In this document: in pieces, positions 1 to 4,876 of the stretch
Layout of the letters: each line of letters starts with the position of its first letter
How positions within the stretch are numbered: the first letter of the stretch is position 1
Assembly: GCA_937975745.1 (NCBI GenBank)
Contig: CALJUK010000221.1
Coordinates: 1-5,142 of the forward strand
From: an uncultured Planctomycetaceae bacterium
GTDB taxonomy: Bacteria; Planctomycetota; Planctomycetia; Planctomycetales; Planctomycetaceae
Reading direction: 5' to 3'
Length of the DNA: 5,142 nt
Notes under the pieces: generated by a model
The model's input: only the letters and a program-made list of their open reading frames with translations
Told to the model about the DNA's origin: nothing
Databases searched by the model: none
Made by a program: the position numbers and the translations under genes

Positions 1-67
1 GGAGTTCGAGCGTTTCGAATGCCTCGCGGATCTTGACTCCGGCCGTCATCAGACTTTCACTCGACAT
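1..67 (-). CDS. 5' end of an unrecognised protein, cut by the left window edge
   Basis: Reading leftward from ATG at 67, 22 codons are open to the window edge. The peptide begins MSSESLMTAG and continues with a charged, probably helical stretch (KIREAFETLE). An AGGA at 76-79 lies 8 nt before the ATG, and another AGG directly abuts it, which supports this start over the in-frame ATG at 49. Extending the frame upstream meets a stop before any better start. It is the last visible gene of the leftward unit that includes the WXG100-like and coiled-coil genes, so it is probably co-transcribed with them. The amphipathic start would suit another small helical protein, but too little is present to name a family. 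Confidence 0.55.
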   Translation of the reverse strand, partial: MSSESLMTAGVKIREAFETLEL

Positions 68-83
68 CCTGCTGTTCCTGCTC

Positions 84-164
84 TCAAGTGCCGCTGCATG
101 AACCAATCGCTTCGAACTTCACTTCCGCGTTGACGACCAGGCCGGTGATTTCATTCGTCTCCAT
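84..164 (-). CDS. possible 26-residue ORF coupled to the coiled-coil gene
   Basis: An ATG at 164 opens a 26-codon frame (METNEITGLV ... GSCSGT) ending in TGA at 84-86. It overlaps the last 14 bases of the upstream 195-residue gene: the upstream stop TGA lies inside the start region (ATGGAGACGAATGA), an arrangement typical of translational coupling. A weak purine run (AGAAGAAAG) precedes the ATG. The next gene starts 16 nt after its stop. The peptide is short, with a beta-like middle (ITGLVVNAEVKFEAIG) and a Cys-containing Gly/Ser-rich tail. No family is recognised. It could be a real small protein, the remnant of a longer gene, or a chance frame in high-GC DNA. Confidence 0.3.
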   Translation of the reverse strand: METNEITGLVVNAEVKFEAIGSCSGT

Positions 165-738
165 GGCTTTCTTCTGCGTGGCCCGGCGGACTCTGCGGTA
201 GTCCTTGACTCTGCGGTGAGCTTTCTTCGGTGTTGGAGTCATCCGGCTGCTCGTGGGTTTGCTCGGTGTAGGCTTCCAGGGCACGCAACATTCGATCCAG
301 AATGGCCATCGCGCGGGGGACGTCTCGGGCGAGGCATTCTTCCAATGCTGCGATTCGGCCGCGGTATTCGTCTGCTTCGTGTTGAACCTTGATACTCCAA
401 CGTCGGACCACCTCGGCCTGGTCCTGCGTAAACTGCAGCCGTTGCTTGGCCGACCGGAGTGCGATTTGTTCCTCAATACAAGCTGGTGTCCGGCCGGCGA
501 CGGTGCGCATCTTGCAGGTCGAAAGTTGCATGCGGGCCTGGGCCACGCGGTCGAAGCCACGTTGCAGTTGAATTCGCCAGTATTGCGGTTGTTCGCTTTC
601 GAGCCAGTAGCGGAGGCGGTGGAGTTCCTGCTGGACTTCCGACAACGCGCGGTCGACTTCGTCAGCGAAGAGGGCCAAAGCCGCCTTAAACTGGGCGAGC
701 GCATCGATCGAGCTGACGCGTGCCGGGCCACCAGTCAA
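151..738 (-). CDS. coiled-coil helical protein of unknown function, neighbour of WXG100-like gene
   Basis: A 195-residue protein with no signal peptide or membrane segment. Residues 11-47 and about 50-80 look like one long helical hairpin rich in Ala, Leu, Glu and Arg, with Trp45 and Trp54 near the turn. Residues about 88-132 form a second charged helix containing Trp114, and 135-160 a third. Residues 161-195 are a low-complexity acidic Ser/Pro/Gln/Glu tail, probably disordered. The start is TTG at 738, chosen because a perfect AGGAGG lies 7 nt upstream at 746-751 and no in-frame ATG is near. The gene follows the WXG100-like gene by 60 bp on the same strand and probably shares its transcript. 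Similar helical proteins seem, from memory, to sit beside WXG100 genes in planctomycetes; this is unverified. The function is unknown. A partner, chaperone or substrate of a type VII-like system is a guess from context. Confidence 0.75.
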   Translation of the reverse strand: MTGGPARVSSIDALAQFKAALALFADEVDRALSEVQQELHRLRYWLESEQPQYWRIQLQRGFDRVAQARMQLSTCKMRTVAGRTPACIEEQIALRSAKQRLQFTQDQAEVVRRWSIKVQHEADEYRGRIAALEECLARDVPRAMAILDRMLRALEAYTEQTHEQPDDSNTEESSPQSQGLPQSPPGHAEESHGDE

Positions 739-745
739 CGGAGGG

Positions 746-751
746 CCTCCT
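746..751 (-). promoter_or_regulatory. strong ribosome binding site that decides a TTG start
   Basis: Read on the minus strand, AGGAGG sits 7 nt before TTG at 738. It is the strongest Shine-Dalgarno in the window and is the reason for accepting a non-ATG start for the coiled-coil gene. It overlaps a near-perfect palindrome, GGAGGGCCTCC at 740-750. The central loop is too short for a full five-pair hairpin, but partial self-pairing of the SD is possible. Confidence 0.65.
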
Positions 752-798
752 GACTGAATTGAGGGGAAAGGACTCTTCGAATCAGATCGAGCGGCAGG

Positions 799-1071
799 TC
801 ACCGCTGTTGCAGATACTCTTCGATTCGTTCGGCCTTGCGGAGCAAGCGGGGGATGTGTTGCTCGTTGGCATCGACAAAGTGGCCGATTAAACGCAGATG
901 CTGGTCGAACTCTTCGCAGAATTTCCGGTTCTCCTGATCCCGCCAGCTGGCACTCAGGGCGTTCAACTGACTCGACAGATGTGTGACGCGGTCCTGGAGA
1001 TCGGTGTTGAATTTCTTGAGTGTCTGAGCGAACTGCCGGAGTTCGGCCGGGTCCACATTCGCCTGCGACAT
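799..1071 (-). CDS. WXG100/ESAT-6-like small helical protein
   Basis: A 90-residue all-helical protein with the size and layout of the WXG100 family: a first amphipathic helix (about residues 8-40, LRQFAQTLKKFNTDLQDRV and on), a turn around Trp43, and a second helix (about 46-88). Members of this family form helical-hairpin dimers and are usually secreted by, or act in, type VII (ESX-like) systems. The turn reads ASWRDQ, so the motif is W-x-D rather than W-x-G. The C-terminus reads EEYLQQR, so the mycobacterial YxxxD/E export motif is not met exactly. The ATG at 1071 has only a weak upstream purine stretch (CGAGA). The gene is first in a leftward unit with the coiled-coil gene. No EccC/EssC-type ATPase is in the window, so secretion is inferred, not shown. 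A non-secreted structural role is possible. Confidence 0.75.
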   Translation of the reverse strand: MSQANVDPAELRQFAQTLKKFNTDLQDRVTHLSSQLNALSASWRDQENRKFCEEFDQHLRLIGHFVDANEQHIPRLLRKAERIEEYLQQR

Positions 1072-1149
1072 AACGGTTTTCTCGTTCTAATGGGAGGTGT
1101 GCTGGACTGCGGTGTTGACACGATGTGATCCGACTCCGCCCGGTTCCCT

Positions 1150-1155
1150 ACTATA
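1150..1155 (-). promoter_or_regulatory. candidate -10 element for the WXG100 unit
   Basis: Read leftward, TATAGT matches the sigma-70-type TATAAT at five of six positions and lies in the only markedly AT-rich patch of the divergent region. Transcription would begin near 1143, giving a leader of about 70 nt before the ATG at 1071. No good -35 is found at the usual distance; the region it would occupy is taken up by the inverted repeat at 1164-1183. The promoter is therefore tentative, or depends on an activator. Confidence 0.3.
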
Positions 1156-1163
1156 TAGACAAC

Positions 1164-1183
1164 GCGAAACGGCCCGGTTTCGC
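1164..1183. repeat. perfect 7-bp inverted repeat in the divergent region
   Basis: GCGAAAC at 1164-1170 pairs perfectly with GTTTCGC at 1177-1183 around a 6-base GC-rich centre. It lies 8-14 bases from the candidate minus-strand -10 element, overlapping the -35 position. The geometry would suit a dimeric regulator's operator or an RNA hairpin if transcribed. A chance inverted repeat is possible. Confidence 0.4.
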
Positions 1184-1543
1184 CACAACTTCGTAGCCCG
1201 ATTCCAGTAATTTCGCCCAGACCAGCCGGATAACCGATGCAGCTGTATAGATTGTTCGGGGCGCAACGGGAGAAGGAAATCCCTGGGGTGGCGGCGGGTC
1301 GGCCCGGACGGCCCGGATCGCGTCTTGACCCGTTTGGGGCCAACCGGTACATTTCCCGACCGGTCGCGGTCCCGCAAGTATGACCCATTTCGCGATCGGC
1401 AAGTCGTTTCGGCGACATACTTTCCGATACAGGACCAGCCGTCATCCGCGAAGGAATTCGGGCGGCTGCTGGTGTCTCGCTCACATCGACAGGCTGCGTC
1501 AGTCGGAGTCGAATCGAACGCTTCCCGCAAGGATCGCGACGAT

Positions 1544-1573
1544 TTGCTCCTTTCCTCGACAGAGGCTGACTAT
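1544..1573 (+). promoter_or_regulatory. weak candidate promoter for the fucose operon
   Basis: TTGCTC at 1544-1549 and GACTAT at 1568-1573 are separated by 18 bases and would start transcription about 15-20 nt before gmd. Both boxes are only partial matches to the sigma-70 consensus. This is the best-spaced pair I can find close to the gene, but support is thin. Confidence 0.15.
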
Positions 1574-1596
1574 CGGCCGCTGCAAAGGACGGCAGC

Positions 1597-2655
1597 ATGG
1601 AACAGCGACGCGCTTTGATCACCGGGATTACAGGGCAGGATGGCAGCTATCTGGCGGAATTGCTCCTGAAGAAGGGGTACGAGGTTCACGGAATCATCCG
1701 CCGTTCGTCGTCGATCAACACCGGCCGAATCGACCATCTCTACCAGGATCCGCATCAGCCGGACGTGCATTTGAAATTGCATTACGGCGATTTGTCCGAC
1801 GCGAATAGTCTTCGCCGCGTCCTGGACGAGGCCCGACCGTGCGAAGTCTACAATCTGGCGGCACAGTCTCACGTCCGGGTCAGTTTTGACATGCCGATCG
1901 AGACGACCGAAGTCGGAGCCATCGGTGCGCTCCGCTTGCTCGAAGCGATTCGCGAATTCCAGGATCAGTCGGGCCAGGAAGTCCGCTTCTACCAGGCTTC
2001 CAGCAGCGAGATGTTCGGCAAAGTCCACGAAACACCGCAGCGGGAAACGACGCCGTTCCATCCCCGCAGCCCCTACGCGGTCGGAAAACTGTTCGCGCAT
2101 TGGGCGGTGGTGAATTACCGCGAGGCGTACAACCTGCATGGCAGCTGTGGCATTCTGTTTAACCACGAATCACCTCGCCGTGGTCCGACATTCGTCACCC
2201 GCAAAATTACCCAGGCGGTCGGCCGAATCAAGTACGGTCTGCAGGACACGCTGTACTTGGGCAATCTCGATGCGAAACGGGACTGGGGTTTCGCTGGCGA
2301 TTATGTCGAGGCCATGTGGACCATGTTGCAGCAGTCCACTGCGGACGATTACGTCATTGCGACCGGCGAGACGCATTCCGTGCGCGAGTTTCTGGCGTTG
2401 GCGTTCGGCCGAGTCGAACTCGACTATCGAGATTTCGTGAAGATCGATCCGCGATACTATCGGCCCGCGGAAGTCGACCTGCTGCTCGGCGATCCGTCAA
2501 AGGCGCAGCGGACACTGGGCTGGAAGCCACGCGTCAGCTTTTCCGAACTTGTCGCCATGATGGTTGACCACGATCTGGAAGAAGCCGAACGCGAAAAGAC
2601 ACTCCGCGACGCGGGGATGGCGCCATCGAAGCAGCGATATCGCCACGCAGCCTGA
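1597..2655 (+). CDS. gmd: GDP-mannose 4,6-dehydratase
   Basis: A cytosolic NADP-dependent enzyme that turns GDP-D-mannose into GDP-4-keto-6-deoxy-D-mannose, the first committed step to GDP-L-fucose. The 352-residue length is normal for the family. The extended short-chain dehydrogenase fold is clear: a nucleotide-binding motif TGITGQDG at residues 9-16; the catalytic segment ASSSEMFG at 134-141 with Ser136 and Glu138; and the YxxxK pair Tyr160/Lys164. These correspond to E. coli Thr132, Glu134, Tyr156 and Lys160, with a constant offset of four. Family signatures NHESPRRG (189-196) and RDWGFAGDYV (228-237) follow, with RPAEVDLLLGDPSKA near the C-terminus. The ATG at 1597 is preceded by AAGGA with 7 nt spacing. 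It is first in the operon, 45 bp before fcl, whose product uses its product. The tail from about 325 is charged and ends in HAA. No catalytic residue is missing. Confidence 0.97.
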   Translation: MEQRRALITGITGQDGSYLAELLLKKGYEVHGIIRRSSSINTGRIDHLYQDPHQPDVHLKLHYGDLSDANSLRRVLDEARPCEVYNLAAQSHVRVSFDMPIETTEVGAIGALRLLEAIREFQDQSGQEVRFYQASSSEMFGKVHETPQRETTPFHPRSPYAVGKLFAHWAVVNYREAYNLHGSCGILFNHESPRRGPTFVTRKITQAVGRIKYGLQDTLYLGNLDAKRDWGFAGDYVEAMWTMLQQSTADDYVIATGETHSVREFLALAFGRVELDYRDFVKIDPRYYRPAEVDLLLGDPSKAQRTLGWKPRVSFSELVAMMVDHDLEEAEREKTLRDAGMAPSKQRYRHAA

Positions 2656-2659
2656 TCCA

Positions 2660-2676
2660 CCAACGGAATCAGTTGG
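2660..2676. repeat. small inverted repeat between gmd and fcl
   Basis: CCAAC at 2660-2664 pairs with GTTGG at 2672-2676 across a 7-base loop. A second CCAAC at 2684-2688 could compete for the same GTTGG. The stem is only five pairs with no following T-run, so it is not a convincing terminator. At most it is a weak element in the 45-bp spacer. Confidence 0.25.
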
Positions 2677-2700
2677 GGAAAGACCAACGGGGGGGAAGTC

Positions 2701-3654
2701 ATGCTGGATTGGAGTCAGACGAGTGTGGCGTTGACCGGCGGCGCCGGTTTTCTGGGGCGGATCGTCCATCAGAAACTGCTGGAACGGGGCTGTCGACAGG
2801 TCCACATCATCCGCAGCGCGCAGTACGACCTGACAACCGAATCCGGTGTCCGGCGGATGTATGACGGCTACCGGCCCAATGTGGTGATTCATCTGGCGGC
2901 CGAAGTCGGCGGTATCGGTGCCAACCGTGAACATCCCGGGCGATTTTTCTACGCCAATATGGCCATGGGACTGCACCTCATCGAAGAAGCTCGCCGGAGA
3001 GGTCTCGAGAAGTTCGTGCAGGTTGGCACGGTCTGCGCCTACCCGAAGTTCGCCCCCGTCCCCTTCCGTGAAGAGGACATCTGGAATGGCTATCCGGAAG
3101 AGACGAATGCTCCCTATGGTGTCGCCAAAAAAGCCCTGTTCGTCATGCTTGAGGCCTATCGGCAAGAGTACGGTCTGAACAGTTCGGTCGTTGTCCCAGT
3201 CAACCTCTACGGTCCGGGGGACAACTTCGATCCCCGCTCGTCGCACGTCATTCCGGCATTGATCCGCAAATGTCTCGAAGCCCAAGCAGCGGGGGGAACC
3301 ATCTCCTGCTGGGGGACCGGGGCCGCGTCGAGGGAATTTTTGTACGTGGACGATGCGGCCGAGGGGATCGTCCGGGCGACGGAGACAATGGAAGATCCGA
3401 TACCCATCAATCTGGGGACCGGTCGCGAAATTACGATTCGTCACCTGGTCGAGATGATCGCCGGAATGGTTGGTTTTCAGGGGGAAATTCGCTGGGATGC
3501 CTCCCAACCGGACGGTCAGCCGCGACGCTGCCTGGATACGTCGCGCGCCAGGGAGCTGCTTGGCTGGGAGGCCGAAATCGGCTTCGAAGAGGGCCTTCAA
3601 CGAACGATCGACTGGTACCAGAGACAGCGACAACCACTCCGCCGCGCTGCTTGA
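2701..3654 (+). CDS. fcl: GDP-L-fucose synthase (GDP-4-keto-6-deoxymannose 3,5-epimerase/4-reductase)
   Basis: A bifunctional cytosolic enzyme (also called wcaG) that epimerises GDP-4-keto-6-deoxy-D-mannose at C3 and C5, then reduces C4 with NADPH to give GDP-L-fucose. At 317 residues it has the usual family length. The Rossmann motif TGGAGFLG is at residues 12-19, followed by HLAAEVGGIGAN (64-75), which is highly characteristic. Catalytic candidates align with the E. coli enzyme at a constant offset of three: Thr110 (Ser107), Cys112 (Cys109, the epimerase acid/base), Tyr139 and Lys143 (Tyr136/Lys140), and His182 (His179) in SSHVIPALIRK. The Ser-to-Thr change at 110 is conservative and should keep activity. 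REFLYVDDAAEG (211-222) and INLGTGREITI (236-246) are further signatures. The ATG at 2701 follows a G-rich run (GGGGGGGAAG) about 5 nt upstream. It sits between gmd and the fucosyltransferase, 20 bp before the latter. Confidence 0.97.
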   Translation: MLDWSQTSVALTGGAGFLGRIVHQKLLERGCRQVHIIRSAQYDLTTESGVRRMYDGYRPNVVIHLAAEVGGIGANREHPGRFFYANMAMGLHLIEEARRRGLEKFVQVGTVCAYPKFAPVPFREEDIWNGYPEETNAPYGVAKKALFVMLEAYRQEYGLNSSVVVPVNLYGPGDNFDPRSSHVIPALIRKCLEAQAAGGTISCWGTGAASREFLYVDDAAEGIVRATETMEDPIPINLGTGREITIRHLVEMIAGMVGFQGEIRWDASQPDGQPRRCLDTSRARELLGWEAEIGFEEGLQRTIDWYQRQRQPLRRAA

Positions 3655-3674
3655 CGCGCGGAAAGGGATACCCG

Positions 3675-4799
3675 ATGGCGACCGATTCAGAGTCCCCTCA
3701 GCACGATACTCCTGCCGGCGAGATCGTCGTCAAATTCATGGCTAAGGGGCATTACGAAAAGGATAAGGTCATCTTCCTCAGGCAGTTTCCCGGGAGGAAT
3801 CCCGTCTGGGGCCGCTGCCGATTTGTCTTCGATCCCGATGCCCGGGAGTACGACTGGGTGGCGGTCTACGATGATCTGGCCCCCGTCGACGGCGAGCGAT
3901 TCTCGAAGCGAGTGGAACAGCTTGCCTGTCCACAGCAGAACACACTGTTTGTCACGATGGAGCCGTCGTCGATCAAGACCTATGGCTTTGACTTCCTGGA
4001 TCAGTTTGGTGTGGTGATCACCAGTCAGGAACCATGGGCCATCCGAAATCGTGGGGCGGTCTACACACAGCCTGCGCTGCGCTGGTTCTATGGAGAATCG
4101 AAGGACGGGCTGATCACGTACGACCAGATGCAGGCCCATCCTCCGCTTGAGAAGTCAGCTGTCCTCTCGACCGTCTGTTCGAACAAGCAGCAGAAACACA
4201 CACTGCATCAGTTGCGGTACGAATTCACGCAACAGTTGCGGTCTCGCCTGCCGGAACTGGACGTCTTCGGTCGCGGTGTCCGTCCCATTGCCGACAAGGC
4301 CGAGGCCGTCGATCCGTACCGCTATCACATCGCGATCGAAAACCACATCTGCCAGCATCATTGGACCGAGAAGCTATCCGATGCGTTTCTCGGAGTGAGT
4401 CTGCCGTTCTACAGCGGATGCCCGAACGCAGCGGACTACTTCCCGGAAGAGAGTTTCATTCCGATCGACATCTACGATGTCGATCGCTCGGTGCGGACCA
4501 TGCGGAACGCGATTGAGAACGGCGAGTTTGAGCGTCGGTTGCCGGCAATTCTGGAAGCCCGAAGGCGTGTGCTGGAAGAATACAACCTGTTTGCTGTCAT
4601 CGCACGGGAGATTGAACTCCGCAGCGGACCGTCGGAATCGACCGACACACGCGCCGCACACCGGCGACGTGATGCGACTGGCGGCGAACTTTGGAGCCGG
4701 CATTCGATGCGGTACCGCAGTCTGGGCAATATGGTTCGGTTCACCTACGAGCGGTGGCGGACCAACCGGTTGCAGACGAAACAGCAGCGAGCCGCGTGA
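3675..4799 (+). CDS. GT10-family fucosyltransferase (alpha-1,3/1,4-type)
   Basis: A 374-residue protein whose C-terminal half carries the GT10 donor-binding signature: HIAIENHICQHHWTEKLSDA at 218-237, then PFYSGCPNAADYFPEESFI at 244-262. These enzymes transfer L-fucose from GDP-fucose, usually to GlcNAc or Glc in a glycan, with inversion. Compared from memory with the Helicobacter pylori enzyme, Asn223, Glu232 and Lys233 match its Asn240, Glu249 and Lys250 at constant spacing, while its Tyr246 is His229 here. Glu96 in TMEPSS is a candidate catalytic base. There is no signal peptide or membrane helix. Residues about 325-374 are rich in Arg with aromatics and could bind the inner membrane face. 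The frame stays open far upstream through fcl, but the ATG at 3675 has AAAGGG 7 nt before it and lies just after fcl. Placement behind gmd and fcl strongly supports fucose use. The acceptor and linkage are unknown. Confidence 0.9.
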   Translation: MATDSESPQHDTPAGEIVVKFMAKGHYEKDKVIFLRQFPGRNPVWGRCRFVFDPDAREYDWVAVYDDLAPVDGERFSKRVEQLACPQQNTLFVTMEPSSIKTYGFDFLDQFGVVITSQEPWAIRNRGAVYTQPALRWFYGESKDGLITYDQMQAHPPLEKSAVLSTVCSNKQQKHTLHQLRYEFTQQLRSRLPELDVFGRGVRPIADKAEAVDPYRYHIAIENHICQHHWTEKLSDAFLGVSLPFYSGCPNAADYFPEESFIPIDIYDVDRSVRTMRNAIENGEFERRLPAILEARRRVLEEYNLFAVIAREIELRSGPSESTDTRAAHRRRDATGGELWSRHSMRYRSLGNMVRFTYERWRTNRLQTKQQRAA

Positions 4800-4811
4800 C
4801 GTCTGGCAGGA

Positions 4812-4856
4812 TGACGGCGGTACTGGTGACGGCGGTACTGGTGACGGCGGTACGGG
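4812..4856. repeat. three tandem copies of a 15-bp unit
   Basis: The unit TGACGGCGGTACTGG occurs at 4812-4826 and 4827-4841 exactly, and at 4842-4856 with one change (T to G at position 13). It lies in the 77-bp gap between the stop of the fucosyltransferase and the stop of the converging minus-strand gene. The 15-base period is a multiple of three, so it stays open in several frames, but no gene covers it. It may be a variable-number minisatellite. I see no terminator hairpin with a T-run here. Confidence 0.85.
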
Positions 4857-4876
4857 GTGGTTGAACGGTCTCTCGA

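Larger units (their letters stand above)
1072..1596. other. 525-bp divergent intergenic region without a convincing gene
   Basis: This stretch separates the leftward WXG100 unit from the rightward fucose operon, so it should hold both promoters. It contains an inverted repeat at 1164-1183, the self-complementary CTATATAG at 1151-1158, a tandem pair of a 9-base unit (CGGCCCGGA) at 1300-1317 flanked by CGGGTC (1295-1300) and GACCCG (1327-1332), which could pair, and the palindrome CGACCGGTCG at 1357-1366. Several overlapping frames are open on the minus strand, but none has a good ribosome binding site or recognisable protein character. An 83-codon TTG-initiated frame (1151-1402) is the least implausible and is not called. 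Confidence 0.6.

Noticed and set aside
84..731. A 215-codon minus-strand frame overlapping the coiled-coil gene
   Set aside because: Most of it is Ser/Arg/Pro-rich out-of-frame translation. Only its last 26 codons, from the ATG at 164, look protein-like, and these are listed separately.
253..753. A 166-codon plus-strand frame antisense to the coiled-coil gene
   Set aside because: The opposite strand has a consensus ribosome site and sensible helical protein character. This frame has neither.
1115..1120. A perfect TTGACA -35 box on the plus strand
   Set aside because: No -10-like sequence lies 16-18 bases downstream; the nearest AT-rich box is about 32 bases away.
963..1622. Long minus-strand frames across the divergent region, including 963-1622, 1087-1530 and 1151-1402
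   Set aside because: They overlap each other and neighbouring genes, have no good ribosome site, and give Arg/Pro/Ser-rich translations typical of chance frames in high-GC DNA. The 1151-1402 frame has a somewhat plausible C-terminal half but only a TTG start without an SD.
2497..3633. A 378-codon minus-strand frame antisense to gmd and fcl
   Set aside because: It is a mirror of two confidently identified genes, and its translation shows no family motif.
3270..3674. Upstream extension of the fucosyltransferase frame through fcl
   Set aside because: The extension is Gly/Arg/Ser-rich shadow sequence of fcl. The ATG at 3675 has a good SD, and the sequence after it reads as a normal GT10 protein.
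4800..4876. A bidirectional terminator between the converging genes
   Set aside because: Expected from the layout, but I find no stable stem followed by a T-run on either strand.
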